A stretch of 64,000 nt of DNA, taken from contig CM030837.1 of the NCBI GenBank assembly GCA_018105865.1, positions 8,070,725 through 8,134,724 on the forward strand, written 5' to 3'. The notes below the pieces were generated by a model. It was given only the letters and a program-made list of their open reading frames with translations, had not been told where the DNA came from and did not search any database. A program made the translations under genes and the position numbers. This stretch comes from Metaphire vulgaris. Lineage: Eukaryota; Annelida; Clitellata; Crassiclitellata; Megascolecidae. Position 1 is the stretch's first letter. Every line of letters starts with the position of its first letter. This document shows, piece after piece, positions 45,431 through 53,480 of the stretch.

Positions 45431-46162
45431 CACTGTATATATAGCATGTATATAGTCTGTTATGTCACTCATGCCAACAGTCTTTCAGACTTTATTGGTC
45501 AATTGCAGGTGATCAAGGTGAGCAGTTACGCCTCTCTGGTTACGCATATACCAGTACTCTAGTTATGCATCATATGTCATGAATGCAAGGCCAAGCATTT
45601 ATGCCTACAACGATAACACAATTACCTGTGCAACTGAACATGAACATGGGTTTGCCTAATTGCCTTACCTTCACTTTTAACCTGTAATAACTGACTTACA
45701 TGCTCGATTGTCGCTGGAGAAACTAATAAATTGAGCCCTGAGTACACGCAGCAACTATTCACCAGTTCAGTGTCTCTGCAAGACGTAACCGCATAATGAA
45801 CTACAAGTTCTTCCATTTACTGTCAAGCGCTATAAAACCCGGATCTTTCAACCAGGGCAGGGTCCGGCTACTGTGAAAGTCTGAATTCAGACCCAGTATC
45901 TTCAATAAAATATCTATTTTAACTGCAAATCAAAGACACGACAACCGATCCATTGGTCGCAGGAACAAGAGAAGAACCTTTTCAGGAGGAAAATTACTCA
46001 GAGTCCGACTGTAGGCCCTACCTGATTCCTCAGCGTCTGTTCAGTCTCCAGTTCCTTGCATTTCGTCTCGTACAGCTCTTTGGATTTCTCCATTTCCTCG
46101 CGAAGACTTTGCATTTTGTTCTTAAGGGACGTCAGAGCCCCCACTCCAGATGCGCTCGACAT
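28111..46162 (-). CDS. Tropomyosin, short (exon 1b) form, complete gene
   Basis: Eight coding exons on the minus strand join without gaps: 46162-46022, 36888-36755, 36588-36471, 35643-35573, 32196-32121, 30618-30556, 28580-28511 and 28193-28111. All have AG/GT borders and compatible phases, giving 251 residues. The product is a continuous heptad-repeat coiled coil, starting MSSASGVGALTSLKNKM and ending AFQEIQNM. It is expected to dimerise and lie along F-actin, controlling myosin and actin-binding protein access. Exon lengths 134, 118, 71, 76, 63 and 70 equal vertebrate TPM exons 3-8, and the first exon corresponds to exon 1b of low-molecular-weight forms. No exon 1a/2 pair or alternative exon 6 or 9 was seen in the window. 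The first intron (9.1 kb) and others hold many transposons. An RTE-like LINE ends about 170 bp upstream of the ATG. Expression class (muscle or cytoskeletal) cannot be told from sequence. Confidence 0.95.
28511..28580 (-). CDS. Tropomyosin exon 7 (vertebrate exon 8 equivalent)
   Basis: 70 nt: AEARALESERSIGTLQAHVD then KLE plus a split codon. Acceptor ATTTTAG|GCT, donor GGAAG|GTAGTT. Confidence 0.93.
28930..29736. mobile_element. hAT-type element, CAACGTTCCCTCTAAG family, in tropomyosin intron
   Basis: TIRs CAACGTTCCCTCTAAG and CTTAGAGGGAACGTTG (perfect). Flanks GTAATTAT and GTAGTTAT (7 of 8). It contains a (TA)n microsatellite at 29545-29592. No ORF. Confidence 0.88.
29885..30109. mobile_element. 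hAT-type MITE related to 28930-29736
   Basis: Perfect ACTGAAAG duplication (29877-29884, 30110-30117). Ends CAATGCTCCCTTTAAGC and TAGAGGGAATATTG. Internal GCTGCGCTGCAGTTTTCAAC resembles an internal-deletion derivative. Confidence 0.88.
30556..30618 (-). CDS. Tropomyosin exon 6 (vertebrate exon 7 equivalent)
   Basis: 63 nt: ASQREGSYEGTIKDMTTRLK then D, in phase 0. Acceptor CAACAG|GCA, donor AGAT|GTAAGT. Confidence 0.93.
30709..31780. mobile_element. TA-flanked MITE (mariner-superfamily-like)
   Basis: Ends CTGTATTTTTGTATATATAA and TAATATACACAAAAATACGG are inverted and flanked by TA on both sides. Inside, about three diverged units of roughly 200 bp recur, each with GGCAGCCACATTTAAGTG and TAAATAGAGATTT blocks (about 31220, 31400, 31605). 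No transposase. Confidence 0.65.
32121..32196 (-). CDS. Tropomyosin exon 5 (vertebrate exon 6 equivalent)
   Basis: 76 nt: KAKTLDTELHIVTSTLKSLE then INESK. Acceptor TATTTTAG|GAA, donor TCAAAG|GTAAAA. Vertebrate exon 6 has alternative versions; only one was found here. Confidence 0.93.
32432..32851. mobile_element. TTA-flanked MITE (Harbinger-like target)
   Basis: Ends GGGGTCATCCATAAATTAT and GTAATTTATGGCGACCCC with TTA on both sides. The interior carries the block TATGACGTCACAACGGG and three recurrent modules (about 32575, 32624, 32673). A truncated relative lies at 58980-59208. Confidence 0.75.
33140..35209. mobile_element. piggyBac-like foldback element, TTAA-flanked
   Basis: TTAA lies on both sides (33136-33139, 35210-35213). 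Ends read CCTTTTGCTCGGGTTAGC and, inverted, CCTCTCAAGTGGGCGCAAC. The body is a 2-kb palindrome. Two direct ~350-bp units (from about 33410 and 33770) are followed by two inverted copies (ending near 34590 and 34945), with a palindromic centre at about 34170. Each unit carries TATGGTCCGATCTTCAAAAT. TTAA targets and CCY ends are typical of piggyBac; no transposase is present, so the assignment is inferred. Confidence 0.7.
35573..35643 (-). CDS. Tropomyosin exon 4 (vertebrate exon 5 equivalent)
   Basis: 71 nt: VSRKLQLCTGELDEAEERAD, then AAE and a split Met codon. Acceptor ATTTCAG|GTG, donor GAAAT|GTAATC. Confidence 0.93.
36471..36588 (-). CDS. Tropomyosin exon 3 (vertebrate exon 4 equivalent)
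   Basis: 118 nt: GRKALENRQNLDDDRISTLE to AADEAERKYDE. Acceptor CTTTTAG|GGG, donor GATGAG|GTAAAT. The RKxLENR and ADEAERKYDE blocks are tropomyosin hallmarks. Confidence 0.97.
36755..36888 (-). CDS. Tropomyosin exon 2 (vertebrate exon 3 equivalent)
   Basis: 134 nt: AENELSSLSKQFRQLEDDF to LGKVADESE plus a split Arg. Acceptor TTTCTAG|GCA, donor GAGAG|GTTG. Confidence 0.95.
38392..38587. mobile_element. hAT-type MITE, CAGTGGCGGCTC family, in tropomyosin intron 1
   Basis: Perfect GCGTGCAT duplication (38384-38391, 38588-38595). TIRs CAGTGGCGGCTC and GAGCCGCCACTG. Reverse-oriented copy of 7806-7991. Confidence 0.93.
38600..39520. other. Tropomyosin intron 1, no further feature
   Basis: AT-rich intronic sequence with no supported exon or repeat border. 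Confidence 0.5.
39545..40262 (+). mobile_element. GC-rich LINE-derived non-autonomous element
   Basis: A sharply GC/CpG-rich island in an AT-rich intron. The 5' part includes CCGCCATCTTATTTTGCG, a YY1-like motif as found in some LINE 5' UTRs. The 3' part ends AAGCGCCTTTGACTTCG to ACGGCGCTATAGAAGTCATC, the GCGCTATAGAA hairpin that closes the L2-like LINEs here. No RT motif lies between. I infer 5' UTR joined to 3' UTR; an intronic promoter/CpG island is the alternative. Confidence 0.5.
40346..40402. repeat. (TA)n microsatellite
   Basis: TA run continuing into (CA)n. Confidence 0.95.
40425..41200 (-). pseudogene. Tc1/mariner transposon remnant with transposase N-terminus
   Basis: A minus-strand frame (40722 to about 40580) reads TENIETVSQFILNQETGPVT, then HRSVHQIVRETGIEQTSVHR. 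This is the helix-turn-helix start of a mariner/IS630-type transposase. The DDE domain is missing. Both borders carry the AT-rich inverted sequence with GTACAGTTTACAAGATATTA (left) and a mate ending AAATGGCACC-type sequence near 41175. It is non-functional. Confidence 0.72.
41210..42610. other. Tropomyosin intron 1, no further feature
   Basis: AT-rich intron. Short frames show no domain or splice support. Confidence 0.5.
42620..43080 (+). pseudogene. RTE-like LINE C-terminal fragment
   Basis: A broken plus-strand frame contains STKIQIFNTIIAPQILYET, DIRKRLRMQETIIDKIRRTR and LREKWMDNIKEDFER. These are the last RT and basic-tail blocks of an endonuclease-RT LINE, with at least two stops. Confidence 0.7.
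43085..43895 (+). pseudogene. L2/CR1-like LINE 3' part
   Basis: A broken plus-strand frame runs VVRDLGVLFDNELTMKQHV, KSCFYHIRRIRQIC, SRLDYCNSVLAGLPKSTLAN, NAAARLVLDLKPRDHVTP and ALRELHWLPVQSRTYHKLC. It is then frameshifted near the WN-containing C-terminus. The 3' end (AGGTGCAATATAAATAG) finishes in (ACATT)n at about 43870-43890. The RT active site and upstream parts are missing. Confidence 0.85.
44100..44358. mobile_element. hAT-type MITE
   Basis: Perfect GATTACTG duplication (44092-44099, 44359-44366). Ends CAGGGTTTAAACCCAAAC and GGTTCAGGAAACACTG. Confidence 0.88.
44399..44712. mobile_element. hAT-type MITE, CAGTGGTTTTCAAAC family
   Basis: Ends CAGTGGTTTTCAAACTTTT and AGTTTGAGAACTG. Flanks ATCTAGAC and ATCTATAA (6 of 8). 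These TIRs resemble those of Charlie-type hAT MITEs of vertebrates. Confidence 0.8.
44740..45380. other. Tropomyosin intron 1, no further feature
   Basis: No supported exon or element border. Confidence 0.45.
45391..45430. repeat. (TA)n microsatellite
   Basis: TA run in intron 1. Confidence 0.95.
46022..46162 (-). CDS. Tropomyosin exon 1 (1b-like, start codon)
   Basis: Start ATG at 46162-46160. 47 codons, MSSASGVGALTSLKNKM to EQTLRNQ, phase 0, donor CAG|GTAGGG. The start is chosen because it opens the coiled coil with the length expected of a 1b-type exon. An upstream in-frame Met (46192) would add ten non-heptad residues. Confidence 0.92.
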
Positions 46163-46330
46163 TTTCTCTGCGTTAAAGACTACGGAAAACAAGGTGAAAA
46201 TGAACGAATTCTATCGAACGATTGCTTCGCCGAACGGCGTTCATCTGAGGTCAGCGGAGGAGCGCCAACGAAGAAGTCAGAATCACCCACCCGTAGAGAA
46301 AAGCGCATCGGATAGAATACGTTTTTCATC
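46163..46330 (-). promoter_or_regulatory. Tropomyosin 5' UTR / proximal promoter interval
   Basis: About 165 bp of host sequence between the start codon and the 3' tail of an upstream RTE-like LINE. It is more GC-balanced than the introns. No TATA box is obvious. The transcription start is unknown; an upstream non-coding exon is possible. Confidence 0.4.
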
Positions 46331-46339
46331 ATCTTGCCC

Positions 46340-47290
46340 TTTCTTCTTCTTCATGTGCCATGTATTGCTACGTCGGCGACCATGGATTTCCACTCTTCTC
46401 TGTCTCTGGCTTTCCTTATCAGTTCGATGTTGTCTGTAGTTCTTGTCGCTTCTCTTAGGCTGTCCGTAAACTTTATTCTTTGTCTTCCTCTTGCTCTTTT
46501 CCCCTCTATTTTTCCTGTTATGGCTAGATTTTCCAATCCGTCTTTTCTTATTAGATGTCCAAAGAATTCAAGCTGCTGCTTTCTTATGGTTTTTAGCAAT
46601 TTTCTTTTTGTACCAAAAGTTTTTAGTACTTCCTCATTGGTTATTCTTTCTGTCCATGAAATTTTTTGCATCCGTCTGAGAAACCACATCTCTGCAGCTT
46701 CCAGTTTCCTTTCTGATGTTTTTGTCAACGTCCATGTTTCGAGCCGTACATCAGAACCGCCCAAACGTAGCTGTGAAGAATTCTGAGCCGTGTTGTTGTT
46801 GAAATATGTTTATTTGTGAGAATCTTTTTGAGTTGTATGAAGGCTGACTTCGCCATACCTATTCTGGTTTCAATGTCCTTTTCACTTCTTCCATCGCTTG
46901 TGAAGATGCTTCCTAGATATTTGAACTGTGTTACCTGTTTTATTTCCATTCCCTGTATTGTAGCCTGCATTTAGGAATTTCTTTCTTTTTGTAATTACCA
47001 TACAGTACGTCTTCTTTTATTTATTCTTAGTCCTTTCTTTTCACTCTCTTCTGCCACCTTGTCTAATAAGCTTTGTAGTTTTCTTTCAGTATCTGCCATT
47101 AGTGTTGTGTCATCTGCGTATCGTAGGTTATTTAAATTTTTTCCTCCTATCTTTATTCCTTCCAATTCTTCTGTATCCTTCATAATCTCTTCCCCATATT
47201 CATTGTAGAAATCTGGTGATAAACCACAACCCTGCCTTGTCCCTTTTAAAATTTGCCCTTTAGCCTTTAGAATTCTAAAATGCTGGACAT
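46340..47290 (-). pseudogene. RTE-like LINE just upstream of tropomyosin
   Basis: Minus-strand frames, separated by frameshifts, give a near-continuous RT. Blocks are LKGTRQGCGLSPDFYNEYGE, the active site LRYADDTTLMADTERKLQ, VTQFKYLGSIFTSDGRSEKD, LHSYVWAVLMYGS and LEAAEMWFLRRMQKISWTER. The C-terminal block is GKRARGRQRIKFTDSLREA, followed by an AAG-type tail at about 46340. Endonuclease and RT N-terminus are lacking. It is in the same orientation as tropomyosin, with its 3' end about 170 bp from the ATG. Same family as the fragments at 2094-3420. Confidence 0.88.
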
Positions 47291-47349
47291 TTGATTCAAA
47301 GTGAAACCAATGTTTCGATAGATAGATCCAGTTCCATGTTTGGTTTATG

Positions 47350-47735
47350 TACTGACCTCCCAATCAACACATTTTGTTGGCCCTATCATATGGCCAATGA
47401 ATTTTTTTTTGAGGGGCCAATGTCGATAATTGCTATTTTTCTGCATTGGGCCCTCAAAGATTTTGCAAATTGGTCCTATAAAGGCCCTACATGTCGGGCC
47501 ATCAAAGGGCCCTCAGTTCATATCTGCATTGGGCCCTCATAGATTTTGCAAATTGGCCCTATAAAGGCCCTGCATGTCGGGCCCTCAAAGGGCCCTCAAT
47601 TTATATCTGCAGTGGGCCCTCATAGATTTTGCAAATTGGTCCTATAAAGGCCCTACATGCCCGGCCATCAAAGGGCCCTCAGTTCGTATCTGTATCCGGC
47701 CTTCAATGGTCCTTCAGTGGGCCAGCATATAATAC
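47350..47735. repeat. 83-bp tandem repeat, GGCCC-rich element
   Basis: Units starting near 47441, 47524 and 47607 (CTGCATTGGGCCCTCA to GGGCCCTCAGTTCATAT) repeat with an 83-bp period, about 3.3 copies. The left border CCAATCAACACATTTTGTTG resembles, inverted, the GGCCCAACGTTTGGTGTTTA end at about 53090. It may be the subterminal array of a DNA transposon. Confidence 0.75.
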
Positions 47736-47865
47736 TGCACCATCCTACCATATATAAACTCTCACACCCTTCACTTCTAAAACATAACATATTAATTTTT
47801 AAAAAATCAATGACAAACATAGTCAGCATACAACTTACAATGCAAGATCGATGATCAATTGTGAT

Positions 47866-48151
47866 AGTGTTTATTCTAGGCCTTCTCGGGGAATTCTCCC
47901 CATCCAAAGTTTTATAATTTCCCCCCAAAAGTGTGAGGATGGGGGGCTTTTTTGGAGAGGGCAAAATGTAAAGTTGACAATTTATTTGGTTGCCAGGGCA
48001 TTTGAGAAGGGTAAATGAGAACTTGAGAAGGGTAAAGGATATTAGGAAGGATGGATGATCTTCTGTTTTGCTTGTCAAGGTTTTGGAGACTCAGACCTCC
48101 CCCAAACATTTCAAAATCCCCACAATATCAAGATGGCTAGAATAAACACTG
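47866..48151. mobile_element. hAT-type MITE, CAGTGTTTATTCTAG family
   Basis: Ends AGTGTTTATTCTAGGCC and GGCTAGAATAAACACTG. Flanks ATTGTGAT and ATTCTGAT (7 of 8) if the first C was lost. A diverged module (GATGATCTTCTGTTTTGCTT) lies near 48052. Confidence 0.75.
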
Positions 48152-48436
48152 ATTCTGATACATGTATCAACATAATTGCTGTGACAATTTTTGAACAAAA
48201 ATAATGCTAAAAAAATAATGCTAACGGCACTTTCACGTAAGTGGTACAACATTTTAACAGCCAATATCAATTATTGATCAGATCTGACAACAAAAATATA
48301 TGAAAATTGATTGCCATCTACAGCCTCAACTGATTTACTGGTATAGATATTATAAAAAAATACAAGCCAAAAACGACAATGAAATCTCTTAAATCTCTTT
48401 AACAGATATTAAATTTGCTTACTAATTGGTTACAGC

Positions 48437-48651
48437 CATGGCGCCCGCAGAATTTTCGCCAGGAGGAGCAAAACACAATGATCACGGTTATGCAACATAA
48501 ATTTTTCCAGGAGGGAAAAACATTTTAACACAATAGTCACAGTTAGTATTTTATCAAGGTTTTCAAATTTTAGTGTGAAATATTGGTATTTGCATTTTCC
48601 AGGAGGGCAAGTGTAATCTCTTGCCTCAATGTGCGGGCGTGCATGGGGTCA
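48437..48651. repeat. Possible MITE
   Basis: Ends CCATGGCGCCCGCAG and GTGCGGGCGTGCATGG are imperfectly inverted. CCAGGAGG motifs occur near both ends. Flanking duplication is weak. Confidence 0.4.
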
Positions 48652-48822
48652 GCTGCAGACTGCACAGTACAAAAGGCTACAATGTCTGCCAAAAAGCAAT
48701 GAAAACTAGTCAAATTGAAAGTCCAAAAGAACAACTAATTTGAATAAAATGACCAGTTCTAAACAATTTCTTCACTATATCATAATTTAAATATGTGACA
48801 TTGTTTTAACAGAAGCTGTAGG

Positions 48823-49031
48823 TCAGTTATCAGATTTGACACTGTTGTCAGACTCCTGGTCTGAGGGAAGTTGTTCAAAACGTCTTTTATCAGATGACTG
48901 CTTTGCAGCAGCAGTCAGAAAACGTTTCCGACCACCATCTCTGTCCCGAGCCTGTCTCAACCAGACCTTAATTTTATCTTCAGCCAGCCTGTTGACGGTA
49001 TCTCTCGTTTGTTCGTTAATTCGCACAGCAT
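48823..49031 (-). CDS. DUF4806-like gene, 3' terminal exon
   Basis: Acceptor AATTTGCAG|ATGCTGTG opens the exon in phase 1: (D)AVRINEQTRDTVNRLAEDK, IKVWLRQARDRDGGRKRF, then a Ser/Asp-rich tail ending SVKSDN and TGA. The AVR...WLRxAxDRxGGR pattern is what follows the DUF4806 core in invertebrate proteins, as I recall. Paired with exons at 49850-50008 and 50359-50594. Function of this family is unknown; a nuclear, DNA-associated role is only a guess. Confidence 0.6.
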
Positions 49032-49455
49032 CTGCAAATTAGACAACAGTATTGAGACATCAAATACTGTTGATTTGAAATACAAATATATAATTTTTCT
49101 CTCAATAATACCTCATGTAATATTCACCCTAAAGTTGCATTCTAGATGATGTATACCTATGGTCAAACATGCTAATCTGCTCTGAGTTTCTCTAAGAAGA
49201 TGCGTCTGCATTAGCTCATACCAGCCACAGCTGCTAACGATTGGTATCTCAAGCAAGTTGGTCAATGTATTTACAAGTCACTAGAAGCCTGCACTATTGC
49301 AGCAACACTATCCATGGTCTCGACAGTAACTGAAGGAGCTGCACAGGACAAGCAATTACAACAAAAGACATAAAACCTAAATATTGGCACTAGTCAATTT
49401 AATATGAAGCCTGACATCAGCATATATTTGGGTGAGCAGTAATAATACATGCTTT

Positions 49456-49459
<4 letters not shown>

Positions 49460-49535
<76 letters not shown>
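49460..49535. repeat. (AAT)n/(ATT)n palindromic microsatellite
   Basis: An AAT run changes directly into an ATT run, forming a perfect hairpin. It lies in an intron of the DUF4806-like gene. Confidence 0.95.
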
Positions 49536-49536
<1 letters not shown>

Positions 49537-49849
49537 GTACTGATCAAGAGTTTGGTGTAATTGGACTTCTAGCTTGCTGCTCTGGAATCATTATGGTGCA
49601 TAGTCTGTTAGTTTAACCAACTTCCTACACATAACTGCAAATCACTTTGTATTGTTTTAAGCCCATTACAGTCAGTGTCAATAAATAAAGTTTGTCTGTA
49701 ACAGCTGTTTTGAAGACGTATTGTGAAAAAAGCAATCTATTGCAATGACTCAAACTCTTATCAAATATATACAAACACAACCACTGTGACCTGAAATCTG
49801 CAAACAAAATAAAGAGTGCATATACCACATATGGAAGGTGACAATCCCA

Positions 49850-50008
49850 GTGCTTGGAAGGTGACAATCCCAGTGCTTGGAAGCTGTGCTTTCCTCTGTT
49901 TCCAGCCCAGTTGAATTGGCAGGACAATTCGTTCATCATAATCGCCTTCATCATACCATTAACTGTATTGGTGATAGTTGTCGCTCCAAACGTTGACAAG
50001 TATCTTGC
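49850..50008 (-). CDS. DUF4806-like gene, middle exon
   Basis: Acceptor TGTTTAG|GCAAGATAC in phase 0. It reads ARYLSTFGATTITNTVNGMM, KAIMMNELSCQFNWAGNRGK and HSFQALGL. The LxxxGxxxxxxxVxxxMxxxMxxEL...NWxGxxGKxxF arrangement is the DUF4806 core. The 3' border is unclear because a 23-bp segment is tandemly duplicated at the exon end (about 49834-49879). A few residues expected before AVR in the next exon are missing or altered, so the gene could be damaged or have an unseen micro-exon. Confidence 0.6.
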
Positions 50009-50358
50009 CTAAACAGTTCCAGTTAAACCTTCATAAAGTACGTCGTATTTTACTAGGTAGGCTACATATAATGTACCGGTACACACACATCCAATACATG
50101 ATAGCATTGGCTAAAGTATAAATTTTGGGCCCTACTGGCATGTTCAATGTTCTCGGCAGAGTACATCATCTTGCTGTAGGCTAATTTGAGACATAAGCCG
50201 AATTTTGCATATTTAAATGGCTCAAATAGGGTAACAGAAGGCCCATTAAGAGATAAACATCTGAATATTTATTCAGAAATAAATATCAGAGATGAAATGT
50301 GGGGGCACACTCAACCTGGATCTTACTGTACCAGTTAATAAAATTAACACCATCTAAC

Positions 50359-50594
50359 CAAGCCTTGTCCAGCTTGCTCATTCTGCTTGACAAAAGATGC
50401 TGCATCCTTCAAATCTTTGACTGCATCGGCTGGCAGCTTCATTCCTTCAGGCATAGTGGGAACATCCAACCTGCTGCCTCTTGTTCCACCTCTGTTGACA
50501 AGCATAGTGACACTCCGCGACAATATCTCAATTTTGGAATCAATTCGATTTAATTTTGCAAAAATCATGCAGTACTCTTCAGAGGTAGCAAATG
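50359..50594 (-). CDS. DUF4806-like gene, upstream exon
   Basis: Acceptor GTTGTTCCAG|CATTTGC. It reads FATSEEYCMIFAKLNRIDSK, IEILSRSVTMLVNRG, then MPEGMKLPADAVKDLKDAA and SFVKQNEQAGQGL. Donor GGCTTG|GTTAGA in phase 0 joins ARYLST of the next exon. The LPxxxxxDLxxxxxxVKxNExxxxxL stretch begins the DUF4806 domain, preceded by a short coiled segment. Further 5' exons were not found; transposons fill the region upstream. Confidence 0.6.
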
Positions 50595-50639
50595 CTGGAA
50601 CAACACATCCACAACAGTACTGGACAGCATGTTGATTTA

Positions 50640-50885
50640 ATATAATATAATAATATATATAATAATAATATAACAAGGTTTAAAGTGGTTCGCTAGGGAC
50701 TGCCCTGTGTGAGAACCACTGTTGTTCCTGTCCAATATAATATCCTAAACTACTGAGGTTTATTTTGAACCCATTCACAGTTGTGGCCGTTACTATCCCC
50801 TCATCCAGTTCATTCCATCTGTCCACCACTCTTGCACTAAAAAAGTGCTGTTTGTGTTTCTTGTTCTCTATATGAGTCTCTATAT
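50640..50885 (-). pseudogene. 3' end of the CR1-like LINE family seen at 23033-23938
   Basis: On the minus strand: FFSARVVDRWNELDEGIV-type coding sequence, the stop, the CAGTGGTTCTCACACAGGGC 3' UTR block and an AT-rich (TATTA)n tail. Inserted upstream of the 50359-50594 exon. Confidence 0.82.
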
Positions 50886-51066
50886 AAGAAAGAATAGTAA
50901 AATGCTTTTAAAATTACCGTTAACAAACTGGAGAACATGCTAATTGTGTCTATTCAAGCAATTCCTTATATTTGCATAATGCTAATTGCATCTATTAAAA
51001 CAATTCCTTATATTTGCATAATGCATCTGTTGGACCAGCTGACATTCAATGCTGTTATACTATAGG

Positions 51067-51918
51067 CAGTGATGTTAACAAGGACCGACCCCCCAAGGAC
51101 GAGGATAAGGACAAGGACTGACCCTCCAAGGACGAGGATAAGGACGAGGACCGACCCTCCAAGGACGAGGACAAGGACCAGGATTTACCCCTCAAGCACA
51201 AGGACCACAAGGACTGACCTCCAAGGACAAGGATCAAGGACAAGGACCGATCAAAAGTCAGAAAGGAAAAAAGCAAAAACAATTTCAAATCGAATCACAA
51301 AATCATAAAAGCAGAAAAAGAATGTTGTAAAACATAATCTAGTCAACAGCAATGTTGCATTGCAAATAAACAAGTGTTTCCAACAGCTGATCAGTCATGC
51401 GCGCACGATGAGGTCTAACATTATGAGACCACTTTGCGAAAACACTCGTTCAACTGCCAATCTCCATTGCTGATCATGCTTTGTTCCATTCCTTTGTAAG
51501 TTTGTAGACAGTGACACCAGCATTTTACGATACAATTAAAGAATAATAGAAATTTAAAAAACGCATGCGTCTGGTTCATACGCTTTCAATCAGGAAATGG
51601 AAGTTCAACTGGTATTATAAAGGAAACAATGACTACACATTTAGAATAACTCAAAGCAAGTATGTAAATATGAATCCAAATACAACTCTTACCTTGGAAC
51701 ATAATTATCAGAACAATTGAAAATGGTATGCAAGTAATTTGGTCCTTATAAGGATTTTTCAAGGACTAAGTTACAAGGACCAGGACAAGGACCGATCTGC
51801 AAGGACGAGGATAAGGACGAGGACTGAGTCCCCAAGGACGAGGACAAGGACAAGGACTTCAAATTGGTCCTTAAGGAGTCCTTAAGGACAAGGACCAGGA
51901 CAAGGATTAACATCACTG
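51067..51918. mobile_element. hAT-type element, CAGTGATGTTAAC family
   Basis: Perfect ACTATAGG duplication (51059-51066, 51919-51926). Ends CAGTGATGTTAACAAGGAC and AAGGATTAACATCACTG. Both arms are made of tandem AAGGACGAGGA/AAGGACC units. A short relative is at 55547-55645. The Arg/Thr-rich ORFs here are artefacts. Confidence 0.92.
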
Positions 51919-52019
51919 ACTATAGGCCAACATTTTAAATTTTGAACCCATTTCACAATATTTTGCACCAACTGGCTGTACATAAGCATCATAAGCATGT
52001 CATATTCTTATGCAAGTCC

Positions 52020-52380
52020 ACACATATCAGCAACACGGACCTGTACTGTCCAGAGTTATCTCGCTCTGTTGTAAAGAGACCGCAGTGCAGTGATAGGAGA
52101 TTGTCACTCCGTTCGAGTCGTGGGGTCAAACTTCAGGTTCCTTCTCCCTCCAAGACTACTAAGTTTGGAGAGAGATCCTTCACACGCGGCAACCCCATCT
52201 TGTGGAACTCTCTTCCCGACGATGTCACCACGGCTAATACTGCTGAGCACTTCATCAAGAGCTTAAAAAACGCATCTGTTTGGGTTGGGGTATAGTTGAG
52301 ATGTTAAAGCGCTTTTGTTGTGGGCCTCAGCCTTGTTACAGCGCTATAGAAATCGTCCAAGAATTAATGAATGAATGAAC
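52020..52380 (+). pseudogene. CR1-like LINE C-terminus and 3' end
   Basis: The frame reads LSLRSSRGVKLQVPSPSKTT, KFGERSFTRGNPILWNSLPD and NTAEHFIKSLK, then the 3' UTR with ACAGCGCTATAGAAATCG and a (GAAT)n tail. Confidence 0.8.
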
Positions 52381-52399
52381 ACATTGACACGACTTTCCG

Positions 52400-52960
52400 A
52401 TACTAGATGCTTACACTTTTATACACAACAGTGAATAGAGAAACCAGAGAATTACAGGTGTAACAGTAAGCAGTGGGTTCTAATCGCCAGTTTCCGCCCA
52501 CCCCTCCACAATTATAATTATAGATCGCGTACGTGCTACATATACCATCACATGGCGGCGCAACAGCGCATGACAATGTTTTAAGAGCCAAGTCAAGTTT
52601 CATAGGGAAGCCTCAAATTGCAAAGTTCACCACTCACACATTAAGTGCAGACAATTGAATTACAAGATTTGTTTTAAAAATGAACTTGTTACAAAAATAA
52701 ATTCAACTCACTTCACAGCGTTTAACGAGAGCAGCAGATCGCGGCCATATATCAGTCCCGCAGTAACATTTATTTGAATTACAAAAACTTCTAAAAGTTA
52801 TGATTAAGTGTTATTCAAAACAAGGATGCACTAATTTAATTTATAATTAATATAAGTGTAATTAATTATAACTTTATGATAATATTATGCGTTATTTGTT
52901 GATTTACACTTGATTAAGCAGCTAAAATAGTGCACCGGAACTATAGTGCGTATTACTACG
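52400..52960. other. No gene seen
   Basis: No supported exon. AT-rich with some GC patches. Confidence 0.45.
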
Positions 52961-53125
52961 CCGGTAAACATTAAGCGACGACTGGCCGCGGCTGGGCCAG
53001 CTTCATTGGCCCACTGTGGGCATAAATCTGTTGGCGGGTCTTCGGCCAATATCGCCATGTGGCCCGCACTTACACGCGTCGGCCCTGCAATGGCCCAACG
53101 TTTGGTGTTTATTGGGCTACTGGAT
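52960..53125. repeat. GGCCC-rich repeat related to 47350-47735
   Basis: Recurrent TGGCC/GGCCC blocks and the terminal GGCCCAACGTTTGGTGTTTA. Borders are not resolved. Confidence 0.45.
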
Positions 53126-53253
53126 TTGACAACGGGGATTAGGATTCAAACCAAAGAACGACCATCGACAGATGTCATAACATTACTAAAATAGCGCTAA
53201 AGAAGTTCGATGATGACGATGACTACGACGATGACGATGATGACTGGCGTCGT

Positions 53254-53480
53254 GCGTCTTTTTTTCTGCAAACAAGCAGAAGGTTATATGAATATTTATG
53301 AACCGCGTGACGCTCTTAATGTTAATATTTCTAAAGCAAAGACAACTTTATGGGTTAGGGTTAGGGGGTTAGAGTTAGGGTCAGGGTTAGGGTTAGGGTT
53401 ATTTAACCCTAACCCTGACCCTAACCCCCTAACCCTAAACCCTATGCAAAACCTTCTGCTTGTTTGCAGAAAAAAGACGG
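53254..53480. mobile_element. Foldback element with telomere-like palindromic core
   Basis: Perfect 9-bp duplication TGGCGTCGT (53245-53253, 53481-53489). TIRs of about 30 bp (GCGTCTTTTTTTCTGCAAAC on the left, mirrored on the right) surround a core in which (GGGTTA)n changes into its own complement (about 53350-53450). The 9-bp target fits Mutator-like elements; no transposase. Confidence 0.85.

Noticed and set aside
46162..46192. Upstream Met as tropomyosin start
   Set aside because: It would add ten residues that do not fit the coiled coil; the downstream Met matches the exon 1b-type start.
51055..51308. Arg/Thr-rich and Ser/Leu-rich frames on both strands
   Set aside because: Translations of the AAGGACGAGGA array of a hAT element.
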